Shown: positions 10,657 to 20,813 of the stretch, piece by piece | Layout: each line of letters opens with the position of its first letter | How positions within the stretch are numbered: position 1 is the stretch's first letter | DNA from: Agromyces mariniharenae | Lineage (GTDB): Bacteria > Actinomycetota > Actinomycetes > Actinomycetales > Microbacteriaceae | Direction of reading: 5' to 3' | Length of the DNA stretch: 64,000 nt | Assembly (NCBI RefSeq): GCF_008122505.1 | Contig: NZ_VSSB01000002.1 | Location: forward strand, 186,001-250,000 | Made by a program: the position numbers and the translations under genes | The notes under the pieces: model-generated | The model's database searches: none | Told to the model about the DNA's origin: nothing | The model's input: only the letters and a program-made list of their open reading frames with translations

Positions 10657-10733
10657 CCGAGCGAGCGGATGCCGCGGCTCCGCGCCGCGCACCGGCTCGC
10701 CCTCCGCCATCCGTCGCCACCGAGGAGTCCGCC

Positions 10734-11177
10734 ATGTCGACCCCGACGACCCGCACCCGTGCCGCCATCGCCCTCGCGATCGCCGGCGTCACCGCGTCAC
10801 TCCTGACCGGCTGCAATCCCGCCGACGTCGTGCAGCAGGGCGTCGAGGACGCCATCGAGGGCGCGACGGGCGGCGACGTCAGCCTCGGCGAACTGCCCGA
10901 GGGCTTCCCCGAGTCGGTTCCCGTGATCGACGGCGACATCTCGATCGGTGCCGGGGGAGCGGCGGACGGCACGGAGGGCTGGGTGGTCACGGTGACGTCC
11001 GAGGCCGCCGATCCGATGGCCGATGCGGTGGCCGCCCTCGAGTCGGCGGGCTTCACCAAGGACGAGTCGATCGCGACGGGCGGCGTGGGCGCCGAGTTCT
11101 ATTCCGACGGCGAGTACTCCGTTCTGCTCGTCGGCCAGGGATCGTCGGTCGTCTACACCGTGACCCCGGTGCAGTGA
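10734..11177 (+). CDS. Small predicted lipoprotein, function unknown
   Basis: 147 residues with a basic N-terminus, a hydrophobic segment and lipobox LLTGC (Cys27), so exported and lipid-anchored. The remainder is acidic and beta-rich in appearance, with a Gly-rich stretch [17 protein letters not shown] recognise no catalytic motif or named family. Its stop overlaps the GTG start of the next membrane-protein gene by GTGA, so the two form a coupled pair. Confidence 0.8.
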   Translation: MSTPTTRTRAAIALAIAGVTASLLTGCNPADVVQQGVEDAIEGATGGDVSLGELPEGFPESVPVIDGDISIGAGGAADGTEGWVVTVTSEAADPMADAVAALESAGFTKDESIATGGVGAEFYSDGEYSVLLVGQGSSVVYTVTPVQ

Positions 11178-11581
11178 ACGACCAGCATCGCCCGACGCTC
11201 CTCGCGCGCGTCGGCACGTACGCCCTCGCCTTCCTCATCGGCGTGATCTACGGTGCGGTCGCCACGATCGGCCACCGGCAGGCCATCCGCATCGGCGACG
11301 TCGAGCTCCCGTGGGGCCTCGTGCTGGCCCTCGTCGGCGTCTTCGCGCTCCTGCTCGGCATCCGGCTCGTCGCGGGCGGGCGCTGGGCCGCCGCGGCCAC
11401 CGGCGCCGGGATCGTGGGCATCGTCGCGCTGCTCACGCTGCCCGGACCAGGCGGGTCCGTGCTGGTCGCCGGCGACCTCGTCGGCACCATCTGGGCGGTC
11501 GGGCCCGCGCTCATCGCGGTGCTCGTGGTCGCATGGCCGAGCCTGCCCGCGCGACGCACCGCCGTCGCCGACGGCGCATAG
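11174..11581 (+). CDS. Small four-helix membrane protein (possibly DUF6113-like)
   Basis: 135 residues starting at GTG 11174, overlapping the previous stop. Four hydrophobic segments are apparent at about 13-32, 45-65, 70-90 and 97-120. A small membrane protein upstream of the 7Fe ferredoxin gene is common in actinobacteria, and similarity to DUF6113 is suspected from context only. No catalytic residues are evident. Confidence 0.78.
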   Translation: MNDQHRPTLLARVGTYALAFLIGVIYGAVATIGHRQAIRIGDVELPWGLVLALVGVFALLLGIRLVAGGRWAAAATGAGIVGIVALLTLPGPGGSVLVAGDLVGTIWAVGPALIAVLVVAWPSLPARRTAVADGA

Positions 11582-11619
11582 ACTGGTATCCCAGCCATCC
11601 GAGAGGACAGCGAGTCACC

Positions 11620-11940
11620 GTGACCTATGTCATCGCCCTGCCGTGTGTCGACGTCAAGGACCGGGCCTGCATCGACGAGTGCCCCGTCGACTGCATCTAC
11701 GAGGGTGAACGCTCGCTCTACATCCACCCCGACGAGTGCGTGGACTGCGGCGCCTGCGAGCCCGTGTGCCCCGTCGAGGCGATCTACTACGAGGACGACC
11801 TCCCTGAGGAGTGGGCCGACTACTACAAGGCCAACGTCGAGTTCTTCGACGAGGTCGGCTCGCCGGGTGGTGCCGCGAAGGTCGGCGTGATCCCCAAGGA
11901 CCACCCGATCATCGCCGCCCTGCCGCCGCAGGGCCACTGA
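11620..11940 (+). CDS. fdxA: FdxA-type 7Fe ferredoxin
   Basis: 106-residue ferredoxin starting at GTG 11620 behind GAGAGGACA. It has the N-terminal [3Fe-4S]/[4Fe-4S] cysteine pattern C(x6)C(x3)CPVDC and [17 protein letters not shown], and the characteristic DLPEEW and DHP segments of actinobacterial FdxA/FdxC. It carries electrons in the cytoplasm, probably for P450s or other oxidoreductases. The dapC gene follows after two bases, an arrangement also found in Mycobacterium. Confidence 0.96.
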   Translation: MTYVIALPCVDVKDRACIDECPVDCIYEGERSLYIHPDECVDCGACEPVCPVEAIYYEDDLPEEWADYYKANVEFFDEVGSPGGAAKVGVIPKDHPIIAALPPQGH

Positions 11941-11942
11941 GC

Positions 11943-13058
11943 ATGGCGCGAGGCGACCTGCCCGACTACCCCTGGGACCTCATGGGTCCCTACCGCCATC
12001 GGGCCGCGTCGCACCCGGGCGGCATCGTCGACCTGTCGATCGGCTCGCCCGTCGATCCCACGCCCGACGTCGTTCGCGAGGCGCTCGCCGTCGCCACCGA
12101 CGCGCACGCGTACCCCACCACGGTGGGCACGCCCGAGCTCCGCGCCGAGATCGTGCGGTGGTTCGAGCGGCGCCGCGGCGTGCCGGGGCTCACCGAGGCG
12201 AACGTGCTGCCGACGATCGGCTCGAAGGAGCTCGTCGCGCTGCTGCCCTTCCTCCTCGGCCTCGGCGAGGGCGACATCGTGGTGCACCCGCGCGCGGCCT
12301 ACCCGAGCTACGAGATGGGCGCCGTGCTCGTCGGCGCGACCGCGATGGCCGCCGACGACCCGGCGGAGTGGCCCGTCGGCACCCGGCTCATCTGGCTGAA
12401 CAGCCCCGGCAACCCCGACGGCCGGGTGCTCACGATCGAGGAGCTCCGCGCGGCCCGTGCACGCGCACGCGAGCTCGGCGCCGTCATCGTGGGCGACGAG
12501 TGCTACGCCGAGCTCGGGTGGGAGGGGCGCTGGGCCGACGAGCCCGTGCCGAGCCTGCTCGACCCCGCCGTCACCGACGGCGACCGCCGCGACACGCTCG
12601 TCATCTACTCGCTCTCGAAGCAGTCGAACATGGCGGGCTACCGCGCCGCGTTCATGGCCGGATGCCGCACCCTCATCGCGCGCATCACCAACGTGCGCAA
12701 GCACGCGGGGCTCATGCTCCCGCAGCCGCTGCAGCACGCGATGGTGGCCGCCCTCGGCGACGAGGCGCACGTCGCGGAGCAGAAGGAGCGGTACCGGGCA
12801 CGGCGCGGCATCCTGAAGACGGCCCTCGAGGAGGCCGGCTTCCGCATCGACCGCAGTGAGGCGGGGCTCTACCTCTGGGCGACCGAGGGCCGCGACGCGT
12901 GGGACAGCCTCGGTCGTCTCGCCGACCTCGGCATCCTGGGCGGTCCCGGCCACTTCTACGGCGTGCACTTCCCCGAGCACGTGCGCCTCTCGCTCACGGC
13001 GAGCGACGAGCGCATCTCGGCCGGCGCGGAGCGGCTTCGGGCGGCCGTCCACCCCTGA
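11943..13058 (+). CDS. dapC: Succinyldiaminopimelate transaminase DapC
   Basis: PLP aminotransferase, fold type I, 371 residues from ATG 11943. The N-terminus LPDYPWDLMGPYRHRA and IVDLSIGSPVDPTP are typical of actinobacterial DapC. The cofactor-binding motif SLSKQSNMAGYRAAF holds the Lys that forms the Schiff base (about residue 223), and GDECYAELGW precedes it. It makes N-succinyl-LL-2,6-diaminopimelate in the lysine pathway. dapD and dapE are a few kb downstream, giving three of the succinylase-branch genes in this window. Confidence 0.93.
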   Translation: MARGDLPDYPWDLMGPYRHRAASHPGGIVDLSIGSPVDPTPDVVREALAVATDAHAYPTTVGTPELRAEIVRWFERRRGVPGLTEANVLPTIGSKELVALLPFLLGLGEGDIVVHPRAAYPSYEMGAVLVGATAMAADDPAEWPVGTRLIWLNSPGNPDGRVLTIEELRAARARARELGAVIVGDECYAELGWEGRWADEPVPSLLDPAVTDGDRRDTLVIYSLSKQSNMAGYRAAFMAGCRTLIARITNVRKHAGLMLPQPLQHAMVAALGDEAHVAEQKERYRARRGILKTALEEAGFRIDRSEAGLYLWATEGRDAWDSLGRLADLGILGGPGHFYGVHFPEHVRLSLTASDERISAGAERLRAAVHP

Positions 13059-13132
13059 TCGCAGGGGCTGTGCATCCCCTCAACGGGAGCCCTGATCTCT
13101 TGGCGGATGCCACAGTGTGCCGCGACCACGTC

Positions 13133-13138
13133 TAGGCT
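13133..13138 (+). promoter_or_regulatory. Candidate -10 (TAGGCT) for citrate synthase
   Basis: TAGGCT about 43 nt before the GTG at 13181, giving a short leader. No clear -35. Confidence 0.4.
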
Positions 13139-13180
13139 GTACTCGGATCCGCGGCCCTTCGGCCCCAATTCGGAAAGCAG

Positions 13181-14524
13181 GTGACCGCGAACGTGACGAT
13201 CACAGGAGGCGCCGTGAGCGACGTCGTGACCCCGGCGAACGGGCAGGACCCCGACGCCGCCACCCTGTCCTTCCCGGGCGGCACCGCGGACTTCCCGATC
13301 CGCCGCGCCGTCGACGGCAACTCGAGCATCGACCTGTCGACCCTCACCCGCCAGACCGGCCTCACCGCGCTCGACTACGGCTTCGTCAACACCGCATCCA
13401 CCCGCTCGGAGATCACCTACATCGACGGCGAGCAGGGGATCCTCCGGTACCGCGGGTTCCCCATCGAGCAGCTCGCCGAGCACTCGACGTACCTCGAGGT
13501 GGCGTGGCTGCTGATCTACGGCAGCCTCCCGACGACCGACCAGCTCGCGGAGTTCGACGAGAAGATCCGTCGCCACACGCTCCTGCACGAAGACCTGAAG
13601 CGCTTCTTCTCGGCGCTCCCGCACACCGCGCACCCGATGGCCGTGCTCTCGAGCGCCGTCTCCGCGCTGTCGACCTACTACGAGGACTCGTCCGACCCGC
13701 ACGAGAACGACCACGTCGAGCTGACGATGGTGCGCCTGCTGGCGAAGCTCCCGGTGATCGCCGCCTACGCGCACAAGAAGAGCATCGGCCAGGCGTTCCT
13801 CTACCCCGACAACTCGCTGAGCTTCGTCGACAACTTCCTGCGCCTCAATTTCGGCAACATGGCCGAGCCGTACGCGATCGACCCGGTGCTCTCGAAGGCG
13901 CTCGACCGCCTGCTCATCCTCCACGAGGACCACGAGCAGAACGCGTCGACGTCGACCGTGCGCCTCGTCGGCTCCACGGGCGCGAACCTCTACGCGTCGA
14001 TCTCCGCCGGCATCCAGGCGCTCTCGGGACCGCTCCACGGCGGCGCGAACGAGGCCGTCCTGCAGATGCTCGCCCGCATCCGCGACTCGGGCGAGGGCGT
14101 CGCCAAGTTCGTCGAGCGCGTCAAGCGCAAGGAGGACGGCGTCAAGCTCATGGGCTTCGGCCACCGGGTCTACAAGAACTACGACCCGCGCGCCAAGCTC
14201 GTGAAGGAGTCGGCCGACGAGGTGCTCGAGGGCCTCGGCGTCAACGACCCGCTGCTCGACCTCGCGAAGGAGCTCGAGCAGATCGCCCTGGAGGACGACT
14301 ACTTCCGCGAGCGCCGCCTCTACCCGAACGTGGACTTCTACACCGGCGTGATCTACAAGGCGATGGGTTTCCCCACGCGGATGTTCACGGTGCTGTTCGC
14401 GATCGGCCGCCTGCCCGGCTGGATGGCGCACTGGCGCGAGATGAACCTCGACCCGCAGACGAAGATCGGCCGCCCGCAGCAGCTGTACGTGGGCGAGCCC
14501 GCTCGCGGCTACCCCTCGGCCTGA
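13181..14524 (+). CDS. gltA: Citrate synthase
   Basis: Type II citrate synthase, 447 residues. A GTG start at 13181 has GGAAAG upstream; a GTG at 13214 is an alternative. Landmarks include FVNTASTRSEITYIDGEQGILRYRG split around the first domain, NFLRLNFG, the active His in ILHEDHEQNASTSTVR, GPLHGGANEAV with the second active His, and MGFGHRVYKNYDPRA with the third His and substrate-binding Arg. The catalytic Asp is in NVDFYTG. It condenses oxaloacetate and acetyl-CoA to start the TCA cycle. It is followed by a diverged copy of its own 3' end. Confidence 0.96.
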   Translation: MTANVTITGGAVSDVVTPANGQDPDAATLSFPGGTADFPIRRAVDGNSSIDLSTLTRQTGLTALDYGFVNTASTRSEITYIDGEQGILRYRGFPIEQLAEHSTYLEVAWLLIYGSLPTTDQLAEFDEKIRRHTLLHEDLKRFFSALPHTAHPMAVLSSAVSALSTYYEDSSDPHENDHVELTMVRLLAKLPVIAAYAHKKSIGQAFLYPDNSLSFVDNFLRLNFGNMAEPYAIDPVLSKALDRLLILHEDHEQNASTSTVRLVGSTGANLYASISAGIQALSGPLHGGANEAVLQMLARIRDSGEGVAKFVERVKRKEDGVKLMGFGHRVYKNYDPRAKLVKESADEVLEGLGVNDPLLDLAKELEQIALEDDYFRERRLYPNVDFYTGVIYKAMGFPTRMFTVLFAIGRLPGWMAHWREMNLDPQTKIGRPQQLYVGEPARGYPSA

Positions 14525-14564
14525 CACGCTCGCGAGAGCGCTCGCGCCGACCCCTCCGCCTGAC
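14512..14564 (+). repeat. Duplicated gltA 3' end including stop codon
   Basis: CCCCTCGGCCTGAC at 14512-14525 (last codons and stop of citrate synthase) recurs with one mismatch at 14551-14564, a 39-bp offset. Confidence 0.55.
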
Positions 14565-14575
14565 GCTCCGGGCGC

Positions 14576-14593
14576 GGCCGGCGTGCGCCGGCC
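14576..14593. terminator. Hairpin between convergent genes
   Basis: Perfect eight-bp arms GGCCGGCG/CGCCGGCC (14576-14583 with 14586-14593) between gltA and the penicillin-acylase gene. It could serve both strands. Confidence 0.6.
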
Positions 14594-14599
14594 CGACCG

Positions 14600-17191
14600 T
14601 CAGCCGCCCGCCGGCTGCAGCTGGAGGGTCTCGCTCGCGGCCTCCCGCACGGCGTCCATGGTGAACGGCCAGTCGCGCGTCTCGCCCTCCTGCCAGAGCG
14701 GGGCCTGGTCCGCGTAGTGCCCGTGGAAGGCGTGGCCCGACGCGCCGGTGAGGTTGATCCACCGCGACGCGTCGAGGTCGTCGAGGTCGACGATCATGCG
14801 CATCGACGGCACCCAGTCGACGTCGTAGCCGAGGCTCGCGTCCCAGCCGATCGCGTTCACGATCGACGAGCCGCCGCCGACCTCGTAGGGACCGCGATTG
14901 AAGAGCCACTCGATCGGGGCGATGCCCGACTGCCCGAAGCTCTGGTTCGTGAGCGTGAGCGTGTGCAGCCGGCCCCAGCGCCACCGGTCGGAGTCGGTGC
15001 CCATGCGGTCGGAGGCCTCGTCCCACGCGTGGTCGAGCGCGTTGGCGAGCATCGCGTCGCGGCCGGCGACCCCCTGCTCGTCGTTCGTCCACCAGCGCGC
15101 GTCGGGCTCGTCGAGCAGCCCGTCGACCACGCCGTACCAGCGGTCTCCGCCGACCGGCCGGGTCGACTCGGGCAGCGAGCCGAACATGTCGTCGAGCAGG
15201 TTCCGCCAGAACACGGCGAAGTACGCCGCCTGCGCGCTGTCGACGTCGGCGCGGCCGTCCCAGCCGTCGAGGAGCTCGGCGCCGCGCGCAGCGTCGCCCT
15301 CGAGCGGCAGTTCGGCGATCACCGGCAGGATGGCGGCGGCGTTCACGTCCGCGGTGTCGAGCTGCATCTCGGCGAGGTCGTCGGGGCTGAGCTTCGCGCC
15401 GTCGGCGATGCGCTCCTGCAGCATCTGCTCGATGGTCTCCGCCCGGTACCCGAGGTCCCAGTCCTGCGTGAGCGTCGGGCCGTCGGCGCTCACGGGGTTG
15501 TTCGCCGTGACGACCCAGCCGCGCTCGGGGTTGAGCATCGAGGGCAGCTGGTCGAAGGGCACCATGCCGCTCCAGCCGTTGGCGCTCGTCCAGCCGGGCA
15601 TGGGCACCGTGCCGTCGCCGGCGCGACGGATCGGGATCGAGCCGGGCGCCTGGTAGCCGATGTTGCCGTCGACGTCGGCGTAGATCAGGTTCTGCGCGGG
15701 GACGTCGAACAGGTCGGCCGCCCCGCGGAAGTCGGTCCAGTCCTCGGCGCGGTTCAGCGCGAAGACGGCGGCGGCGGTGGTGCCCGGGGTCAGCGCCGTC
15801 CACTGCAGCGACAGCTCGTACTCGCCATCGGGGGCGCCGGATGTCGCGGGGTACTCGGCCGCGATCTCGCCGAAGTCCGACCCGATGTCGGTCACGATCG
15901 GCCCGCGCGCCGTGGAGCGGACCGTGAAGGTGACGGGGTCGCCGCCGGCCACCTCGATGGTCTCCTCGCGAACGGTGAGCGGAATCGCCTGGCCGTCGAG
16001 TTCGTAGGTGTCCCCGTCGACCTTCTCGAGGTAGAGGTCGGCCACGTCGGGCCCGAGGTTGGTGAAGCCCCACGCGATGCGATCGTTGTGGCCGATGATC
16101 ACGCCGGGCAGGCCGGAGAACGTGTAGCCGGCGACGTCGAAGTCGCAGTCGTCCCGGGCCTCGGCGCAGTGCAGGCCCATCTGGGTCCAGATGGAGGGCA
16201 TCGCGGGCCCGAGGTGCGGGTCGTTGGCGAGCAGCGGCATCCCCGACTCGGTGAGCGCGCCCGAGACGACCCAGGAGTTCGAGCCGAGCTCGCCGCCGTC
16301 GGGTCCGAGCAGCTCGGGCACGTCGTCGAGGAGCGCTTCGAGTGACGCGAGGGGTGCGGCGATCGCGTCGGCCGTCTCGGGATCGAGCGTCGAGGGCGCG
16401 GTCGAGGGGCTCGGGGATGCCGCGCCGGGCAGCGCCTCGGCGTCGAGCCCGGCGGGGGCCGCGGCGGCCGGAATCCCCTGCATGATCGTCGGCATCGAGT
16501 CCCACGCGAACCCGGGGTGCAGGCGGGCGACCTCCTCGGCCGGCAGCTCGCTTGCGAGGAGCGCGCGGTCGACCTCGTCGACGAGGTTCGAGCGCAGGTC
16601 CCAGGCCATGGCCTTCAGCCAGGCGATGGAGTCGACCGGCGTCCACGGCTCGGGCGCGTACCCCGGGTTCTGGAGGCCGAGCACGGCGTACTCGAGGGAG
16701 AGGTCGGCGCCCGAGCGCTCCTCGAGGTAGGCGTTCACGCCCTGCGCATACGCCTCGTAGTAGCCGCGCGTCGCCGGGTCGAGCAGGGCGTACTCCTGCT
16801 CGGCGATGCCGCGCCAGTCGAGCGTGCGGACGAATGCGTCGGTGGCGACCTGCGACGCGCCGAAGAGCTCGGCGACGCGTCCGGCGGTCACGTGCCGGCG
16901 GAAGTCCATCTCCCAGAACCGGTCCTGCGCGTGCACGTAGCCCTGCGCGAGGAAGAGGTCGTGGTCGGTCTCGGCCACGAGCTGCGGGATGCCGGCATCG
17001 TCGCGGTAGACCGTGACCGCGGCGGTGAGGCCCGGCACCTCGAGGCGGCCGCTCGTGGTGGGGAAGGAGCGCTGCACCGTCCACCAGCCGAGGCCGGCCG
17101 CGGCGACCACGAGCACGAGCACCGCGATGAGCAGGCCCGTCAGGAACGCGAGTCCCCGATGCCGATGGGTCCTGGGTGCGTCGGTCCCCAC
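14600..17191 (-). CDS. Penicillin acylase family Ntn-hydrolase
   Basis: 863 residues from GTG 17191 (GGAG upstream). An N-terminal membrane anchor lies at about 15-36 (LTGLLIAVLVLVVAAAGLGWW), so the protein is likely extracytoplasmic. The alpha chain has ETDHDLFLAQGYVHAQDRFWEMDFRRH, and the autocatalytic junction GSNSWVVSG provides the N-terminal nucleophile Ser after cleavage. NDPHL, GFTNLGPDVADLY and NNPVS in the beta chain are also family features. It hydrolyses amides such as acyl-homoserine lactones, beta-lactam side chains or peptides; substrate is unknown. TACAGT at 17248-17253 (minus) could be its -10. Confidence 0.93.
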   Translation of the reverse strand: MGTDAPRTHRHRGLAFLTGLLIAVLVLVVAAAGLGWWTVQRSFPTTSGRLEVPGLTAAVTVYRDDAGIPQLVAETDHDLFLAQGYVHAQDRFWEMDFRRHVTAGRVAELFGASQVATDAFVRTLDWRGIAEQEYALLDPATRGYYEAYAQGVNAYLEERSGADLSLEYAVLGLQNPGYAPEPWTPVDSIAWLKAMAWDLRSNLVDEVDRALLASELPAEEVARLHPGFAWDSMPTIMQGIPAAAAPAGLDAEALPGAASPSPSTAPSTLDPETADAIAAPLASLEALLDDVPELLGPDGGELGSNSWVVSGALTESGMPLLANDPHLGPAMPSIWTQMGLHCAEARDDCDFDVAGYTFSGLPGVIIGHNDRIAWGFTNLGPDVADLYLEKVDGDTYELDGQAIPLTVREETIEVAGGDPVTFTVRSTARGPIVTDIGSDFGEIAAEYPATSGAPDGEYELSLQWTALTPGTTAAAVFALNRAEDWTDFRGAADLFDVPAQNLIYADVDGNIGYQAPGSIPIRRAGDGTVPMPGWTSANGWSGMVPFDQLPSMLNPERGWVVTANNPVSADGPTLTQDWDLGYRAETIEQMLQERIADGAKLSPDDLAEMQLDTADVNAAAILPVIAELPLEGDAARGAELLDGWDGRADVDSAQAAYFAVFWRNLLDDMFGSLPESTRPVGGDRWYGVVDGLLDEPDARWWTNDEQGVAGRDAMLANALDHAWDEASDRMGTDSDRWRWGRLHTLTLTNQSFGQSGIAPIEWLFNRGPYEVGGGSSIVNAIGWDASLGYDVDWVPSMRMIVDLDDLDASRWINLTGASGHAFHGHYADQAPLWQEGETRDWPFTMDAVREAASETLQLQPAGG

Positions 17192-17275
17192 GTCACTCCT
17201 TCGTGATGCGCACGGCGACGGCCGCCGACCGGCGGCCTGAGGACCCCACTGTAGTCGACGACGCCGCGCGTCGCG

Positions 17276-18238
17276 TCAGGCGTGCAGCGCGGCGTTCAGG
17301 GCGACGCCGTCGCCCGTGCGCGAGAGCACCTCGACCTGCCCGTTGAGGGAGTTGCGGCGGAAGAGCAGGTTGGGCACGCCCGAGAGCTCGACGGCCTTCA
17401 CGGTGCGGCCGGCCTCGCCCGCCCCGCCCACCACGACGACCTTCGTGCCGGCCGTGACGTAGAGGCCCGCCTCGACGACGGAGTCGTCGCCGATCGAGAT
17501 GCCGATGCCCGAGTTCGCCCCGAGCAGGGCGCGCTCGCCGATCGCGACGCGCTGCGTGCCGCCGCCCGAGAGCGTGCCCATGATCGACGCGCCGCCGCCG
17601 ATGTCGCTGCCGTCGCCGACCACGACGCCCTGCGAGATCCGGCCCTCCACCATCGACGTGCCGAGGGTGCCGGCGTTGAAGTTCACGAAGCCCTCGTGCA
17701 TCACCGTGGTGCCGGGTGCGAGGTGGGCGCCGAGGCGCACGCGCGAGGCATCCGCGATGCGCACGCGGTCGGGCACGACGTAGTCGAGCAGGCGCGGGAA
17801 CTTGTCGAGCCCGGTGGCGTGGATGCCGTCTCGCTGCAGCGTGGGGCGCAGCCGGGCGAAGTCGGCCGGGTGCACCGGGCCCGCGTTCGTCCACACGACC
17901 GCCGGGAGGTGGCCGAACACGCCGTCGAGGTTCACCTCGTTGGGCCGCACGACGAGGTGCGACAGCAGGTGCAGGCGCAGGTACGCGTCGGACGTGCCGG
18001 CGGGCGGCGCGTCGAGGTCGATCACGACGGTGACCGGCTCCACCGAGACGGCGCGGCGCTCGTCGCGCTCGGCGAGCGTTCGGAGCTCGATCGGCACGGG
18101 CGATCCGTCGTCGACGCCGAGCGCGGGCGACGGGTACCACGTGTCGAGCACGGTCCCGTCGGCGGCGACCGTCGCCAGGCCGTGACCCCAGGCGGTGCGG
18201 GGGGCAGGGGAGGAGGCGGTGTCGTCAGCTGCGGGCAT
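17276..18238 (-). CDS. dapD: Tetrahydrodipicolinate N-succinyltransferase DapD
   Basis: 320 residues from ATG 18238. Actinobacterial DapD with an N-terminal domain ([17 protein letters not shown]) and a left-handed beta-helix of hexapeptide repeats at about 180-260 ([41 protein letters not shown]). It adds succinyl from succinyl-CoA to tetrahydrodipicolinate, the committed step of the succinylase lysine/DAP route. It is divergent from dapE across 72 bp, with leaderless-type -10 elements on both sides, so supply of both enzymes may be set by one region. Confidence 0.95.
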   Translation of the reverse strand: MPAADDTASSPAPRTAWGHGLATVAADGTVLDTWYPSPALGVDDGSPVPIELRTLAERDERRAVSVEPVTVVIDLDAPPAGTSDAYLRLHLLSHLVVRPNEVNLDGVFGHLPAVVWTNAGPVHPADFARLRPTLQRDGIHATGLDKFPRLLDYVVPDRVRIADASRVRLGAHLAPGTTVMHEGFVNFNAGTLGTSMVEGRISQGVVVGDGSDIGGGASIMGTLSGGGTQRVAIGERALLGANSGIGISIGDDSVVEAGLYVTAGTKVVVVGGAGEAGRTVKAVELSGVPNLLFRRNSLNGQVEVLSRTGDGVALNAALHA

Positions 18239-18310
18239 GACTCCAGCGTATCCGCGGGCCGGCCGCCCGCGGCATCCGTGACGCCCGTGGTCGCTCCGTA
18301 GACTCGGAGC
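18239..18310. promoter_or_regulatory. Divergent leaderless promoters of dapD and dapE
   Basis: TACGCT at 18245-18250 (minus strand) lies six bases from the dapD ATG. TAGACT at 18299-18304 lies six bases from the dapE ATG. The spacing predicts transcription starting at the A of each start codon. Confidence 0.65.
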
Positions 18311-19411
18311 ATGCCTGCTGACGCCTCGCCCCGGCCCGTGCTCGACCTCGCCGCAGACTCGGTGGCGATCACGCAGGCGATCTGCGACCTTCCGAGCGTG
18401 TCGGGCGACGAGACGCGCCTCGCCGACCTCGTCGTGGACGCCCTCGCGGATGCCGCGCATCTCGAGGTCATCCGCGACGGCGACACGGTCGTCGCCCGCA
18501 CGAACCTCGGCCGCGAGCGCCGCGTCGTGATCGCTGGCCACCTCGACACCGTGCCGATCAACGGCAACCTGCCCACGCGCTTCGAGGTCATCGACGGCGA
18601 GCGCTACCTGTGGGGCCGCGGCACGGTCGACATGAAGGGGGGCGTCGCCGTGCAGCTGAAGCTCGCGGCGGAGCTCGCGGAACCCGCGTACGACATCACC
18701 TGGATGTGGTACGACCACGAGGAGGTCTCGGCCGAGCTGAACGGGCTCGGCCGCCTCGCGCGCAACCGCCCCGACCTGTTCACGGGCGACTTCGCGATCC
18801 TCGGCGAGCCGTCGAACTCCCGCGTCGAGGGCGGCTGCAACGGCAACCTCCGGGTCGAGCTGCGCGCCTACGGCGTGCGTGCGCACTCCGCCCGCAGCTG
18901 GGTGGGCGACAACGCCGTGCACAAGCTCGCGCCGGCGCTGGAGCGGCTCGCCGCCTACGAGGCCGCCACCATCGAGGTCGACGGGCTCGCGTACCGCGAG
19001 GGGCTGAACGCCGTGGGCGTCTCGGGCGGCATCGCGGGCAACGTGATCCCCGACGAGGCGATGCTGCACGTGAACTACCGCTTCGCGCCGAGCCGCACGG
19101 TGGCCGAGGCGATCGAGATCGTGCGCGACCTGTTCCCCGAGTACGAGCTCACGGTGGTCGACGAGGCGGAGGGCGCCCGGCCGGGCCTCGACGCCGACTT
19201 CGCCAAGCGCTTCGTGGCCGCCGTCGGCGGCCCGGCGCATCCGAAGTACGGCTGGACGGATGTCGCGCGGTTCAGCGCCATGGGCATCCCCGCCGTGAAC
19301 TTCGGCCCGGGCGACCCGCTGAAGGCCCACGCCGACGACGAGCGGGTGGCGACCGACCAGGTCCTCCAGTGCGAGCGCGCCCTGCGGGCGTGGCTCACGG
19401 GCGCGGCCTGA
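18311..19411 (+). CDS. dapE: Succinyl-diaminopimelate desuccinylase DapE
   Basis: M20-family dizinc amidohydrolase of 366 residues from ATG 18311. Metal ligands are in AGHLDTVP (His with Asp), [11 protein letters not shown] (bridging Asp) and [11 protein letters not shown] (catalytic and metal Glu pair). A lid/dimerisation domain occupies about 180-285 and a C-terminal His lies in the [10 protein letters not shown] segment. It removes succinate to give LL-diaminopimelate for lysine synthesis. The downstream mannosyltransferase-like gene begins 11 bp later and may be co-transcribed. Confidence 0.95.
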   Translation: MPADASPRPVLDLAADSVAITQAICDLPSVSGDETRLADLVVDALADAAHLEVIRDGDTVVARTNLGRERRVVIAGHLDTVPINGNLPTRFEVIDGERYLWGRGTVDMKGGVAVQLKLAAELAEPAYDITWMWYDHEEVSAELNGLGRLARNRPDLFTGDFAILGEPSNSRVEGGCNGNLRVELRAYGVRAHSARSWVGDNAVHKLAPALERLAAYEAATIEVDGLAYREGLNAVGVSGGIAGNVIPDEAMLHVNYRFAPSRTVAEAIEIVRDLFPEYELTVVDEAEGARPGLDADFAKRFVAAVGGPAHPKYGWTDVARFSAMGIPAVNFGPGDPLKAHADDERVATDQVLQCERALRAWLTGAA

Positions 19412-19422
19412 GCGGGGAAGCC

Positions 19423-20652
19423 GTGACGAGCACGCCGGTCGAGCGGGAGCGCGATCCGTTCCGCGCGACCCGGTGGTCGCCGCGCGTGCGATGGCGGCTG
19501 CTGCCGTGGTGGGCGAAGGTGGCGATCGTCTACGCCGCATCCCGCGTGATCACCACGGTCTTCGTCCTCGCGCTCGCGAGCGTGCAGGGCCCCAACCCGT
19601 GGACGCAGGCCCGGCCGGGCTACTTCGAGTACGCCAACATGTGGGACGCGCTCTGGTACCGGATCATCTGGCTCGGCGGCTATCCGTCGACCCTGCCGGT
19701 CACCGACGGCGGGCAGGTGGGTGAGAACGCCTGGGCGTTCCTTCCGGTGTACCCCGCGCTCGTCGGCGCGCTCACCTGGCTCGCCGTGCCGTGGAACGTC
19801 GCGTCCGTGCTCGTCTCGGTGTCGGCGGGGCTCGGCGCCGCGCTCGTGTTCCACCGGCTCATGTCGCGGTTCCTCGAGCCCGACCGCGCGCTGTACGCGG
19901 TCGTGCTGTTCTGCGTCGCGCCCGTCGCGCCCATCATGCAGTTCGGCTACGCCGAGTCGCTCGGATTCCTCTGGCTGGCGCTCGCGCTCCTGCTCCTCGT
20001 CGATCGCCGCTACGGCTGGCTCTTCCCCGTCGTGCTCGCATGGTCGTTCACGCGGCCCGGGGCGCTCGCGTTCGCGCTGACGCTGGTGCTGCACTGGGCG
20101 TGGCGGTGGTACCGGCGCGACCGGGAGCCGTTCCCGGTGCGCGAACGCGTGCTCGCGGCATCCGCTGCCGTCTTCTCGGGGCTCGCGGGCCTCGCCTGGA
20201 TCGGCATCGCCGGCGTCGCGACCGGCGACCTCATGGCCTACTTCGACACCGAGCTCGCCTGGCGCTCGGCGTACATCGGGTACCGCGAGCTCGTGCCCTT
20301 CACCGCGTGGTTCCAGTCGGGGGAGTGGTGGCTCGGCCAGCCCATGGGCACCATCGCGGTGATCGGCCTCGTCCTCGTGTTCGCGGTGCTCGTGGCCTCG
20401 CCGGCCGTCGCACGCCTCGGGAGCGACATCCGGTTGTGGTCGATCAGCTATGCGCTGTACCTGCTGGCCGTCTTCTTCCCGCAGTCGAGCACGTTCCGGC
20501 TGCTCGCGCCGCTGTTCCCGCTGCTCGGCGCGTTCGCGATCCCTCGGGCTCGGTGGTACCGATGGGGGCTCGTCGTGCTGTTCCTGGCCCTGCAGGTCGG
20601 CTGGCTCCTCATCTGCTGGGGCATCGACGGGCGCGACTGGACCCCGCCCTGA
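19423..20652 (+). CDS. PIG-V-like integral membrane mannosyltransferase
   Basis: 409 residues from GTG 19423, with about nine to ten membrane segments. The N-terminal half has the GT-C pattern: an early [15 protein letters not shown] with acidic residue after the first membrane segment, then [10 protein letters not shown] and a repeated hydrophobic core. This is the PIG-V/GPI mannosyltransferase-like family found in actinobacteria, expected to use polyprenyl-phosphate mannose on the outer face of the membrane for glycolipid or glycoprotein assembly. It lies just after dapE. The acceptor is unknown. Confidence 0.83.
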   Translation: MTSTPVERERDPFRATRWSPRVRWRLLPWWAKVAIVYAASRVITTVFVLALASVQGPNPWTQARPGYFEYANMWDALWYRIIWLGGYPSTLPVTDGGQVGENAWAFLPVYPALVGALTWLAVPWNVASVLVSVSAGLGAALVFHRLMSRFLEPDRALYAVVLFCVAPVAPIMQFGYAESLGFLWLALALLLLVDRRYGWLFPVVLAWSFTRPGALAFALTLVLHWAWRWYRRDREPFPVRERVLAASAAVFSGLAGLAWIGIAGVATGDLMAYFDTELAWRSAYIGYRELVPFTAWFQSGEWWLGQPMGTIAVIGLVLVFAVLVASPAVARLGSDIRLWSISYALYLLAVFFPQSSTFRLLAPLFPLLGAFAIPRARWYRWGLVVLFLALQVGWLLICWGIDGRDWTPP

Positions 20653-20777
20653 TGCGTGCGCACATCGCCTGATGAGCAGCGGAATCGAGCGTGCGGATGC
20701 CGCGATGCGCGCGCTCCGGGCGCTGGAAGCGTTGTCCACAAGCCGGCCGGGATTTCCCAGCGCCGCTCGGGATGGCC

Positions 20778-20783
20778 GATAAT
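20778..20783 (+). promoter_or_regulatory. Possible -10 (GATAAT) for DUF3117 gene
   Basis: GATAAT is the best AT-rich hexamer in the 161-bp gap before the DUF3117 gene; the -35 is unclear (TTTCCC, 19-bp spacing). The rest of the gap shows no other feature. Confidence 0.35.
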
Positions 20784-20813
20784 GGAACGGTCAGCCACGA
20801 AAGGGGTAGCTCA

